From Rostrohypoxylon terebratum (taxonomy: Eukaryota; Ascomycota; Sordariomycetes; Xylariales; Hypoxylaceae), in contig MU386052.1 in the NCBI GenBank assembly GCA_022497145.1, positions 1-32,080 on the forward strand: a stretch of DNA of 32,080 bases, written 5' to 3'. Positions within the stretch are counted from its first letter, which is position 1, and each line of letters begins with the position of its first letter. This document shows, piece after piece, positions 19,288 through 29,262 of the stretch. The notes beneath the pieces are model-generated. The model saw only the letters and a program-made list of their open reading frames with translations. It ran no database searches and had not been told where the DNA came from. The position numbers were made by a program, and so were the translations under genes.

Positions 19288-22084
19288 CAGGCTCTCATCC
19301 TTGCCGACGCAATCAGTGACTCCGAGTCAGACGGCCGTCCTCAGTCCCAAATCCACGCCTGCCTGGCCTCATCATGTTTCACATAAGATCCAGGCGCCGA
19401 TCGAGGAAGAACCCTATACGATCAAGTGTATTTGTGACTTCGCTGACGATGACGGGAACACTATTTATTGCGAGACGTGCGATACCTGGCAGCATATCGA
19501 ATGTTATTACCCCAATACAATCGACGAGGCCTTGCGAGAAGATTTCTCTCACTCCTGCAATGATTGTAAACCTCGACCACTCGATCGCCAAGGTGCCCTT
19601 GACCGACAGCGATTACGAAGGAACAAACCCAATACGTCGGAAACGTCCGAGAGGAAAGTCAAACGTCCTCCGACTAAGAATAACAAAAAGAAGACCAAGC
19701 CAACAGACCTAATACCGAATGGCCACACTACTTCTGATTCGAACCCTAAACACTCCCATGACCACACCTCCACTCATCAACACAAAAAATCCAAGAGCAC
19801 CCACCGGCCGAGCCAATCCATCTCTTCGCAAAACCCGAAACGTAGCCCTTCCTATGGCCAAAAGGCTGGTAATCCCCACGGTCACCCACCTAGCCCTGCC
19901 ACAACACCCCCAGACGTCCCACACGAGTCCGAGATGCAATACTCGAATGCCTTCCTAAACTTATACAAGGACGATCGTGACATAGCCATTGTCCAAACAA
20001 ATTCTTTTGCTAGTCTTTCCATTTCAAACGTTCTATCGTTATGGTTGCGAGACCACGACAAATTGCGAGCAGAGACAGGATGCGCTTTTGACGATGTCTT
20101 CCAATCTTTACCTTCTAACATTGATTCCATTAAGGCCTCCCCTCGGGTGGAGTCGAAGAAAGTCGCCGTTGGACCTGACGCTTTCGTACAATCACAACAT
20201 TTGACGACTTCTGAAATAATCGAAAAGGACGTGCCTTTGATAGAATTAAATGGCCAGATCGGGATACAAAAAGACTATTGCGAGGATCCAGAAAATCGTT
20301 GGCAGGAGTTAAGCTCTCCGCTTCCGTTTGTATTCTTCCATCCGATGCTCCCGATCTATATCGATACCAGAAAGGAAGGCTCCCTCGCTCGCTATGTACG
20401 ACGAAGTTGCAAACCAAATGCTGTATTAGATACTTATCTATCCGATAGCTCCGAGTACCATTTTTGGCTTGTGAGCGACCGGCGTATATTACCCTCTGAA
20501 CAGATTACTATTCCGTGGGAATTCAACCTTCAGAAAGACGTGGCACGAAGATGGGGACAGCTCCTTGGCCTTGGTGACGACGAAGCTGGCACTCAACCAT
20601 CTTACAGCGAAGAAGAGATAGACACGTACCAAAATATTGCATCTTGGGTCCACGCCATACTTACCGAGTACGGCGGCTGTGCATGTGATTTAGCAGAGGG
20701 CTGCGCGTTCACTCGATTCCATCGAAATTACATATTGAAACCTCATCAGCAAGCTAGAGGATCCAAAGGTGCCAAAAAGAAACCGCGAAAGGCCAAGACA
20801 AACGCTCTATCACCGACTAGCACTGGCCATGCCACAAATAGCCGTGCCCCAAGTGAAGGCCACGGCGATGATGGGGCAGACAACGACTCAGGCTCCTCTC
20901 GCAGTAAACCACCCAGCCGAGACATGACTCCCGCGCCGCGACAAGGATCTTTTGATCAATTAGGTGTATTAACAGAACTCACTGACAGAGACAAGCGAAA
21001 GGTTCAAATGGTCGAAGATACATTTCGCCGAATGGAGCAGCAACAACCTCCACGGAAGAAGAAACGAGTTTCAGACGGTACTAATTCTACATCCACTACA
21101 AAATCGAAACCAAGGGGTTCGTCTATTCATTCAACCGGGGCACCCAATGGCGCACCCGAACGTCGCTATGTCGATGCTGGTACTTCTCGAAGTATGTCGG
21201 GCTCTCCATCAAGCGCTACTTCGCCAAATACGACTGGCCATTATAAGTTTGATCAGCGGAACGGCTCAACACAAGATCCATTACGGCGCTCTTCACAAGG
21301 ACCACGTCCAGAATACCGCGACGCATCTGTCCAGACAGATCCGGTTGATGGGGAATGGTTTAGCAACTCCAGGCAGGCTTCGAAACCAAAGCGACGAGTA
21401 GTCTCCCTGTCGAAACGATTACTAGAATCGCGGCACCGTTTACGAGCGGATGAGGATCGTAGAAGAGCGACCCAAACTGCTTCGCCTACATCAGTTGTAC
21501 CTGCTCTAGTGAAGATGGACCTCGAATCCCCCACTACGGAACAAAGTCCTGGACCAGTGGTCCCAGAAGTCACAGAAATCTTGAAGCAAGATAATCCAAC
21601 ACCGACACCAACTCCAGCAGACGACTCGATTACCGACACGCCCATGACCGATGCCCCATCTATATCACCTACAGACACCAAACCTCCGGTCACCGTTTCG
21701 ACGAGCGTACCGACCAAAAATAAATCGCCAGAGTTACGTGTTCAGATGCCTCCTGTTCCTGCCTTCAATAGCTCCGCGTCACCGAATGTTACAACTCCAA
21801 TGTCCGCAAACGGAACTCTAACTCAGTCACCCTTTTCTACTAGCAGCATGCCCAGCCCCTTTGCCCAGACCTCAGTGAACGGCGTTGCCGTTCAACCTAG
21901 CCCTGTGAAAAAGAAGCTGAGCTTAAGCGATTACACGAAAAGCAGGATGAATAAAGCAGCTGCAGCGAAGCCTGTAGGACAATCGCTAAAGCCTCCAGCT
22001 ACAGTTATGGAAGAGGCTAAGTCGCCTACGTCTACGGATACGGTGATGCTCGAGCCCCCAGCTACCGAGAAGAGCGTTGACTGA
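19280..22084 (+). CDS. SET3: PHD finger and SET domain protein, Set3 homologue
   Basis: An intronless frame of 934 residues. It is likely the scaffold of the Set3 histone-deacetylase complex, which reads H3K4 methylation and represses transcription in the nucleus. The PHD finger is residues 50-96, with a complete C4HC3 ligand set: Cys50, Cys52, Cys64, Cys67, His72, Cys75, Cys93, Cys96. Trp70 fits the aromatic cage for methyl-lysine. A basic, disordered linker follows (about 100-215). The SET domain spans about 300-480. Its core reads RYVRRSCKPNA where active methyltransferases have an NHS(C)xPN core, so the Asn-His pair is absent, as in yeast Set3 and MLL5, which are thought catalytically inactive. 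A short Cys-bearing post-SET-like stretch (Cys467, Cys469, Cys475) follows. Residues beyond 500 are Ser/Thr/Pro-rich with basic patches (PRKKKR) and a conserved KVQMVEDTFRRMEQ segment. Two uORFs precede it. Confidence 0.9.
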   Translation: MTDRLSSLPTQSVTPSQTAVLSPKSTPAWPHHVSHKIQAPIEEEPYTIKCICDFADDDGNTIYCETCDTWQHIECYYPNTIDEALREDFSHSCNDCKPRPLDRQGALDRQRLRRNKPNTSETSERKVKRPPTKNNKKKTKPTDLIPNGHTTSDSNPKHSHDHTSTHQHKKSKSTHRPSQSISSQNPKRSPSYGQKAGNPHGHPPSPATTPPDVPHESEMQYSNAFLNLYKDDRDIAIVQTNSFASLSISNVLSLWLRDHDKLRAETGCAFDDVFQSLPSNIDSIKASPRVESKKVAVGPDAFVQSQHLTTSEIIEKDVPLIELNGQIGIQKDYCEDPENRWQELSSPLPFVFFHPMLPIYIDTRKEGSLARYVRRSCKPNAVLDTYLSDSSEYHFWLVSDRRILPSEQITIPWEFNLQKDVARRWGQLLGLGDDEAGTQPSYSEEEIDTYQNIASWVHAILTEYGGCACDLAEGCAFTRFHRNYILKPHQQARGSKGAKKKPRKAKTNALSPTSTGHATNSRAPSEGHGDDGADNDSGSSRSKPPSRDMTPAPRQGSFDQLGVLTELTDRDKRKVQMVEDTFRRMEQQQPPRKKKRVSDGTNSTSTTKSKPRGSSIHSTGAPNGAPERRYVDAGTSRSMSGSPSSATSPNTTGHYKFDQRNGSTQDPLRRSSQGPRPEYRDASVQTDPVDGEWFSNSRQASKPKRRVVSLSKRLLESRHRLRADEDRRRATQTASPTSVVPALVKMDLESPTTEQSPGPVVPEVTEILKQDNPTPTPTPADDSITDTPMTDAPSISPTDTKPPVTVSTSVPTKNKSPELRVQMPPVPAFNSSASPNVTTPMSANGTLTQSPFSTSSMPSPFAQTSVNGVAVQPSPVKKKLSLSDYTKSRMNKAAAAKPVGQSLKPPATVMEEAKSPTSTDTVMLEPPATEKSVD

Positions 22085-23802
22085 GCCGCTAATGCGAGTG
22101 TTGTATCCAAGATATTCGCGGTATATAGAGTGAGACATCCGATTGCCTGGCTTTGTGTGATAATCGCCATCGCTATTGCTCCATGAAATCTTCGCCAATC
22201 CGCTGTCGGTTATGTCTCTTGATCTCACCATGGTTAAAAAGCTGTCGTATGTGTCATTGGTGCTTGGAGGTAAATGAGCATGTCGGATGGGCAGCATTAT
22301 TTTCTGCATTGGGCGTTTGGGGAGGGTATTATCAAATGGGGTTACCGGATGGTTCGTGGCGGGGGGATTGTCATGGTTTTTTTTCGCAAAAAGATATCGG
22401 TTTATTTCGCAATCGACAGCTTCATATCGAATCGAACTTTTTCACGTGGTCGGATGTGAGGACTCTTATGTGGCTTGGTTTGCTTCACTCTGGCTGGGTT
22501 GGATGTTGATGGCCATATCATCATTCCGATTAGCAAGAAATTTACTGTTCGACGGGTAACGAGGCTCTCGAGGAACCGGACAGTTCGTAAAGGCCGAAGG
22601 AGAAAACGGAGTCCAAAAGGTTGTAGAGATTCGTATATCGTATATGTGTACTACTACTAGAAGCCGAAATGCTTTGGTCGCGGGGTGTAGGGGCTGGGGA
22701 AAGGTGACGAATGCCTACAACTGCATGACTAGATGAGGGCCGCAGTCCGGATTCTGCGGGGAATCCCATTAAGGGATGATCAATACCAACCGATCATGAT
22801 TTGTTAAAATATTACGCCGCACCTGCCTGCTTCCGTTGTATAGTGATGTGAATTCTCATGTCTCTGACATGTGTCGCTACCGCTTCGTAGTTGAGCTTCG
22901 GGGCTCATTTGCTAGAATATGCGAATCCGTTGACAAGTGTATTTACGAGTCAGGTATCGGTGGGTTGTGACGATAGTCGTACGACTCTGTTTGGCGGTTT
23001 GCTATGTGCGTGAGGATATCCTAATCAACGGGTGAGAAAGGCGGTGACAATTTTTATTTTTATCTTATAAAATGGCGTTCATCGTGTGGATGCCGACGGC
23101 GTGTGGCTGGACCCCAGCGGTTGGATTTGTAATAGGTTGGTATCTAATACTACCCGTATATGTTGAGGACTTACCTTTATCATCCACAGGTAGCCTCTTT
23201 GAATTGGTTATAATTTCGTGCGTATTATAGCACGAGTAATACCTATTCATATAGCACCCTCGAAAACCAGTCTCACGACTATCGTCTCATAGTTGCTTAG
23301 AAAGTAGTAATTCTACACAAATTCATTGTGTGCAAGGGCTAGTATGAATGTATCAGATCTGATAGGCCAAGACTTTGACCTATCATATAATATCAATATC
23401 GCCCAATTAAATCGGACTACGCGCAATCTCATACGCACACCTACTCTTTGTACAATGACAGATCCGAACTCCGAGTCTTGAGGCTTAATTGGACTATGCT
23501 GTATGTCTCAATTGGAACAAAGGATCGAGGGTAGTTTCTACTATTATTGGTGGGTGGTTGGTTTCCTGGATCCTAATGCGTCAAATGGGGGATATCACTT
23601 TGGGGGTAATAGTCAATTGTTTCTTTTGTAACACAGCGGGCTGGCATTGACCAGGCCTCGCATTTCATTGCAAAGTATTTCATTTTATGTACACGAGATA
23701 GCGATAGGCGTCATATGCCAGCTACCTTTCCGTATCCTTCATTTGTACAGCAACATTGTGGGGTATCTCCGAAAAAATCCATCCCGCGCCTAGCTCTCGA
23801 GA
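22085..23802. other. Convergent 3' intergenic region, 1.7 kb
   Basis: Lies between the stop codons of the Set3 gene (plus) and the Alg7 gene (minus). Short open frames occur in several phases, but they lack domains and overlap each other. I see no tRNA, repeat or other feature I can support. It is long for a shared 3' region in this window. Confidence 0.5.
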
Positions 23803-25286
23803 CTAGACCGAGGTTGTAATGTTGAGGTTATCCTCTCTAAAGATGAGGAGTGCGAGTCGGTGACGCACGAACAGGCCGAAGAGGCCTAAGACTGCTTGTA
23901 TGGCCGTAATCTCCATAGCGAGTCTGTCTTCGCGCATGGGTCCTCGCCAAACTAACCAGAGGTTCAGGATCGTGAAGTTGCTCGTCTCTGCGATCCGACC
24001 TTCCTTGTCTTTCTTGAGACGTAGTAGTTTGAACTGCGCCAACAATCGCAAGACCTTCTCGATGATGGGGCGGGGCTGCTTGTCCTCCTCCCACTTCGTC
24101 ACGCTAGGCTCGAGCAATCCGGTTCGCGCGTTGAAATGCGGCAGGCGATGACGTGGGCACGGGATCAGTCCGAAGAGCTGAGGCGTGCTGTAGACGAAGT
24201 TGAAGATCTGAGGTACCAGGAGTAGGATCAGGGTCTTCGAGAAATGGCCTAGGATACTAACCACCACGAATACCATGCCGGCGAAGTAACAGTAGGTGTC
24301 TCCGCAGAAGGCGCGAGCGGGATACCAATTGTGGATAAGCAGCGCGAAGCTGACACCGAGAAAGGGGAGGAGGAAGTACAGGGAGAACAAATGCGAGTCC
24401 ATCGCCGGGTGGGGGTACGGCGTTAATAAGTATAGGGCATCGTTAAAGGCGAGGAGGAGGGCGATCACGATGCTCTGACTAACTTCAATCCCATTGATTC
24501 CAGCCAGGATGTTAATGCTGTTGGGGCTGAAGATGGAGAACGCCGACATGTAGACATAGTAGAGGGCACCTAAGTCGAATAGTTCGCGGCCTACGTAAGG
24601 TTGGAGGAAGGTCGGAAGCACGATGGAGGTGACGCCGAAGTCGATGAAGTATATGACGAGGAGGGGAATGGAGGCAAAGGCTGGGATGAAGAACTTGTGT
24701 CGCCAGCGAATATCGAAGAGGTCATCGCCAATGCCGAGGAGGGTAATCGATTGGAGGGAAATGATCGCAGAGAGGAAAGAGGCGAGCTATAAGACAGTTA
24801 GTTTGACGTCTTACAAGCTATCTGGTTGTAACGGCGTAGCGAAAGCTATCTTACCTTGTTATGGGGGAACCTGTGAAGCAGTCGTCCCTGCTGAACATAC
24901 TCGACGTTCTTCACGACATCACGGTTTCCACCACCACTAGTAGCGACCACAATATCCTTGAAGAATGCGAACGGGAGGAAGACGATGAGGGTTAGGATGA
25001 AGACTACGGCGCAAATGGCCCCCATGCACTCCGGAATGTAGTGGCTATTGTTCACCTTGGAAAGATCGCGACCCTTCAACCCGGCCTTGATGAATGTAGG
25101 ACCGAGCCATCGTATCATAGCATAAGTACTGGCGAATGCTAGACCGCTAAGGGCGAGAACTGCGATGAGTGGTTCACCCTCGCCATCGAAGGTTTGGACG
25201 AGGACGGCAGCGCAGGCTAGCGTGAGGCAGGTGAGGTTCAAGGTCTCGGCATTAGAGAGATGCGTGGATTGCGCGGTGGTCGGCAT
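23803..25286 (-). CDS. ALG7: UDP-GlcNAc:dolichyl-phosphate GlcNAc-1-phosphate transferase (tunicamycin target)
   Basis: Two exons on the minus strand, 25286-24855 and 24786-23803, giving 471 residues (yeast Alg7 has 448). The intron is 68 bp, donor GTAAGA, branch CTAAC, acceptor TATAG, phase 0. The enzyme transfers GlcNAc-1-phosphate from UDP-GlcNAc to dolichyl phosphate in the ER membrane, the first committed step of the N-glycan precursor. It is strongly hydrophobic, consistent with about ten membrane helices. Conserved motifs are IGDDLFDIRWRHKF (about 162-175), NSINILAGINGIE (about 233-245) and FCGDTYCYFAGM (about 304-315), the last holding the catalytic-region Asp of DPAGT1. The loop before the last helices has PHFNARTG, a PxFN-type stretch of this family. 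A long A-rich run on the coding strand sits about 40 bp upstream of the ATG. Divergent from the MFS drug transporter. Confidence 0.95.
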
Positions 25287-25603
25287 CTTTGCGTGTGAAA
25301 AACGTAGGGCTTCCGTCCAATCCCTTAAGTCATCCTTCTTTTTTTTTCTTTTTTTCCTTTTGTCAGGTGAAGGAATCGGCAGAAAAACCTGTTGTCCGCC
25401 GATATTTCATCGCATTGGAATAGGTACCCCGGGTGAAATGTGCGTCGTGTCCTTAAGTGGTGGGTGTCGTGGATGTTGACGAATAAGGCTGAGTGATAAG
25501 GATAAAGGCGACGTTTATTTTCAGGGGATAAAGACGAAAAAAGTTGGGAGCCACACTGCATTGGTGGTACCTATAGTAGTTACAAAAGTACTTCATTGTA
25601 CTT

Positions 25604-25613
25604 GGCAGCCTGG
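25604..25613. repeat. Copy 3 of the GGCAGCCTGG promoter word
   Basis: Exact 10-mer about 320 bp upstream of the Alg7 ATG, again in a period-8 duplication (GGCAGCCT then GGCAGCTT). Confidence 0.5.
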
Positions 25614-26457
25614 CAGCTTCGTAAATGGGGGAAAAGTAGAAGCTACGAACTTTGGAGTGTAAGGGTTGTCGCAAAATCTCACAGCCAATCATATTGGATC
25701 ACATGCTTCTAAGACAGCCTAAGAAAGCTTCATTTATGGACCTTAGCGTCGCTGCTTGGGCACCCTTGCCCCCCTAGCAAATTACGTACAGCGGTCGCCA
25801 CAGGTCTCATGCACCTAGAATAATAACCGACATACTATAGTTTGCTGCTAATTTGGGAACTTCGACCTCGAATTTCAACCAGCTGATCCTAAACGGTAGT
25901 ACCTACCAACAAGTGTACACAAGTGTGCGCAGTATCATCGATGTACTTATACCTGACCATCTATCTAGCAGAGTTGACGTAGTGAAACGTCTTCTATAGG
26001 CCTTTCCCTTCCAAGGCTAAGGTTATTACGCACGAGAGACCTGCAGCTTTTTAAGTCCTCAATTTCTAACACAGTCTATTTGTCGAAGTGGTATGCAGAC
26101 AACCTAATTCAGACTCCTACATATATCACACCGCCTCTCCACGGATCCAATACACCATAGTGTAAAAAATGTTTCTTAAAGCTATGTTTGGTATGTTTGG
26201 TGTTTGGTGCTTTGTGTTTGCTCATTCGCCCCTCTTCTATGGGACATAGGGAGGGAGGTTTGATCCAGACACACATCTGCGAACCCTAACCCAATCTACC
26301 ACATCACCGAGCGCTGCATTAGTGCTCTCAATACAAGAAGGCTATGGTATTCCTTGGAAAAAATTGTAGAGTATTTCCTGCGCGAACGAGGCAAGCTCTT
26401 TAGGTTAGATCTTATAGGGGTTGTGGTACTGTTCTTCTTGAGCAACATTATAGATAC

Positions 26458-26477
26458 CTACTAGATTAGCCTAGTAG
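26458..26477. repeat. Short inverted repeat CTACTAG/CTAGTAG
   Basis: Seven-base arms 26458-26464 and 26471-26477 around a six-base spacer, about 230 bp upstream of the MFS transporter start. It could be a dyad binding site for a zinc-cluster regulator, but such short dyads also occur by chance. Confidence 0.4.
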
Positions 26478-26707
26478 AACAGGTACCTAGCCAACAAGTT
26501 GACATCGGGATAGGCATCACACAGAATGTTATCCCGACCTTTTATGGTAGGGACTTTGGGGTTCCGAGAAACTTTCTCCGTAGACTCCAGACTCTAGACT
26601 CTTAGGCGATAACCTAGTAGTGCTTCAAAAAGCCTCGTGATGGTAATGTATCATTTCCTTAACCCTATCCCATGGCCCCCTTAGTCCTCGAAGCGAATCT
26701 TTAAGTA

Positions 26708-28768
26708 ATGATAGATCTACCAGCCTATAATGACATTTTGACTGAACTGGCTCATCTCCTTACCCATCCTACGGCTCTTACCAATACTAGGTCAACTTCC
26801 GCTGCTATGGCGAAGGACGTCAAAAATGACAAGAGGAACAATGCCGGTTCGTCTTCGGTTTTGGAAGAAAGGAGATCTAGGTCGCCAAGGTCCGAGCATG
26901 AACAGACTAGAAGGAGCAGTGCATTAAAGTCAACCGAAGAGGCCCCCAAACAAAATAAAAGCCGAAACGATTCGCCAAAATCCGGGACCGAAGCCGACTG
27001 GGTTATCTATAATTCCAATCTAGGCGAGGAACAAGGCGATATATCGAGTCCTAGAGGCAGAACGGGCCGTAGCAGTCGAAGTTCGAGGGTTGACGAAGAA
27101 AAGGACGATACACCTGCCGAAGCTAGTCAACCGAGAAGCTCGATCCGCCCGTCGCTAGATGTCGTCCGCTTCTCCTTTGTCCTAGACCGAGACCAGGTAC
27201 GCTCAGTCTATTCGACTGGTAGACTCATCTTAGATAGAGACCAGCTGCGACAGGTCCGCTCTACCAATGTCTTAGCAAGAGAGGCAGCGGAGATCAACGA
27301 TGGGCCGTCCGCTCGGAAGACGGAGGGGATTCCCGCCAACGTCCTCCCTCTCACTGACCTCGAGAACTCCATCGTTGGATGGGACAGCCAGGACGATCCG
27401 AAGATGCCCTTGAACTTCTCTTCAGCTCGGAAATGGGTAATAGTCTGGTCCCTAGCCGCCATTACGTTCATGTCGCCCTTCTCATCGTCTGTCCTAGCCC
27501 CCGCTATATCATACATCAACCACGATTTCCATAATACCAATCAACAAGTCGGTCCGTTCCCGGTCAGCATCTACCTCCTAGGCTATGCTACAGGGCCCTT
27601 GTTTCTAGCACCTCTTTCTGAGATATTCGGTCGTGCCAGCATACTCACCTTCTCCAACATATTCTTCTGTGTATGGCACATAGGTTGCGCGTTGTCGCCA
27701 AGTCTTGCATTTCTCGTCGCGTTTCGGTTCGCTGCTGGTGTCGGTGGCAGCGGCTGCATGACGTTAGGAGGCGCAATCATCGGCGATCTCTTTCCTATCG
27801 AGAAGCGCGGCGCAGCTCTCTCGATATGGGCGCTAGGTCCTCTTGTTGGACCGACAGTAGGCCCTCTGATCGGGGCTTTCATCGCAGGCTCTATCGGTTG
27901 GCGTTGGTCATTTTGGGTCGTATTGATTCCTTCTGCCATCATCACCATTATCCTAGCTCTTTTCCTTCCCGAGACGAACCACAAAGTCCTGATGAAATGG
28001 AAGGTGAAAAGCTTGAGCAAAGACTTGAACCGAACTGATCTGAAGGCATGCTATGAGCTGAATGAGTCACGCAAGGTGTCTCAGCTCAACATCCTGTCCA
28101 TCGGCATGTTGCGGCCGTTAAAGATGCTGATTTTTGCACCTATGATCCTCATCCAATCCTTATACGTCTCTTTCATATATGGGTCCGTCTATTTGATGTA
28201 CAATTCCATCCCGCCAACCTTCGAGACACGATACGGTTGGAGTACTGGCGTTTCCGGCTTGGTCTTCATCTCAATCGGCCTTGGTTATATGGCCGGCCTC
28301 TGGGCCTTCTCTCTGTTGTCGGATAGAACGGTCGTGCGTCTTACAAATTCCAACGGCGGCGTGTTCAATCCGGAGTTCCGCTTGACCATTATGATATGGT
28401 ACTCTTCCCTCTGTCCTCTTTCCTTTTTCTGGTACGGATGGTCGGCTCAGTTTAAAACCCACTGGATCATACCGGTCTTGGGATTGTTCCCTCTGGGTTT
28501 TGGAGTCATCGGCGTCTTCATGCCTACCCAAGCCTACATTATCGACGCCTACCCCGCATACGCCGCGTCCGGAATTGCTGCCTTCACTGTTTTGCGTAGT
28601 GTCATCGCCGCCTTCCTGCCGATATGCGGCCCGGCGCTATTCGGCAATCTCGGAGTTGGGTGGGGAAGTTCCGTTCTTGGCTTTGTCGGCTTGGCTATGA
28701 TCCCCATCCCGGCTATCATCTTCAAATTCGGTGCGCGGATTAGGGAGAGATACCCAGTGACTCTATGA
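26708..28768 (+). CDS. MFS multidrug transporter (DHA1 family)
   Basis: An intronless frame of 686 residues with about twelve membrane helices from residue 243 on. It is probably a plasma-membrane proton antiporter exporting drugs or metabolites. Family marks are the pre-helix segment WDSQDDPKMPLNFSSARKW, LAPLSEIFGR after helix 2 (motif A position), FRFAAGVGGSG and GALSIWALGPLVGPTVGP-like glycines of helix 5 (drug:H+ antiporter motif C: LGPLVGPTVGPLIGA), and LPETNH after helix 6. The cytosolic N-tail of about 240 residues is long, charged and Ser/Arg-rich, with RSRSPRS-type phosphosites and a 16-residue unit repeated twice (157-187). Met34 (26807, G at +4) is an alternative start; the first 33 residues are less typical. 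Neighbours give no pathway hint. Substrate is unknown. Confidence 0.88.
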   Translation: MIDLPAYNDILTELAHLLTHPTALTNTRSTSAAMAKDVKNDKRNNAGSSSVLEERRSRSPRSEHEQTRRSSALKSTEEAPKQNKSRNDSPKSGTEADWVIYNSNLGEEQGDISSPRGRTGRSSRSSRVDEEKDDTPAEASQPRSSIRPSLDVVRFSFVLDRDQVRSVYSTGRLILDRDQLRQVRSTNVLAREAAEINDGPSARKTEGIPANVLPLTDLENSIVGWDSQDDPKMPLNFSSARKWVIVWSLAAITFMSPFSSSVLAPAISYINHDFHNTNQQVGPFPVSIYLLGYATGPLFLAPLSEIFGRASILTFSNIFFCVWHIGCALSPSLAFLVAFRFAAGVGGSGCMTLGGAIIGDLFPIEKRGAALSIWALGPLVGPTVGPLIGAFIAGSIGWRWSFWVVLIPSAIITIILALFLPETNHKVLMKWKVKSLSKDLNRTDLKACYELNESRKVSQLNILSIGMLRPLKMLIFAPMILIQSLYVSFIYGSVYLMYNSIPPTFETRYGWSTGVSGLVFISIGLGYMAGLWAFSLLSDRTVVRLTNSNGGVFNPEFRLTIMIWYSSLCPLSFFWYGWSAQFKTHWIIPVLGLFPLGFGVIGVFMPTQAYIIDAYPAYAASGIAAFTVLRSVIAAFLPICGPALFGNLGVGWGSSVLGFVGLAMIPIPAIIFKFGARIRERYPVTL

Positions 28769-29262
28769 AACGTGAGCTTATATCTAATTATCGTGTGAAT
28801 GTATATGTATAGCTCGGATGAGCGGAAAAGGGCCAAACGGGTCGTAATATGGGTTGGAATGTGGATGGGCACTAAAGTTTCCTAGATACCTGAAATATAT
28901 CATGTTCGTAAATAACAGGAAGCTTTACATCGCATTTTCTGAGAATCAAGGTTTCGGTCTCTTGAAGACTGACCGAGGTTGCTGTTTGCCGTCTATTTTT
29001 CTTAACTGATCTCGCCTCGACTCCCTATTTAAAACTTGGGTTTGCTTAGGCGACGCAACGACCGTGGCAGCATCAATTTAGCATGGGGAAGAATAAGATT
29101 ATCTTGTTTCGTTAATCATAAGATCAGCGCCCTTTCCTCGTTGAAAAATATCGTAATTTTTCTTCCGCAAAGTCCGCAACACTTGTATGTGTAGCTAGAT
29201 ACATTAAATCATGGCGTTTTGTCTTAGAAGATACGGAGCATCACTTCCGTACCACTAACTAA
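28769..29262. other. Convergent 3' intergenic region
   Basis: Lies between the ends of the DHA1 transporter and the Fmp42-like transporter. It should hold both 3' untranslated regions; nothing else is seen. Confidence 0.5.

Larger units (their letters stand above)
25287..26707. other. Divergent promoter region, Alg7 and MFS transporter
   Basis: About 1.4 kb between two divergent genes. It contains a poly(dA:dT) run at 25331-25360 just upstream of the Alg7 ATG, a copy of the GGCAGCCTGG word, a short inverted repeat at 26458-26477 and a TTTGGTGTTTGG-like imperfect repeat near 26185-26215. No coding frame here is supported. Confidence 0.5.

Noticed and set aside
21253..21717. 154-codon minus-strand frame inside the Set3 gene
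   Set aside because: Antisense shadow of Ser/Thr/Pro-rich coding sequence with no domain of its own.
22153..22509. 118-codon plus-strand frame after the Set3 stop codon
   Set aside because: Starts at TTG, is Trp/Cys-rich without a pattern and overlaps other frames. Considered as a Set3 3' exon but there is no in-frame splice need.
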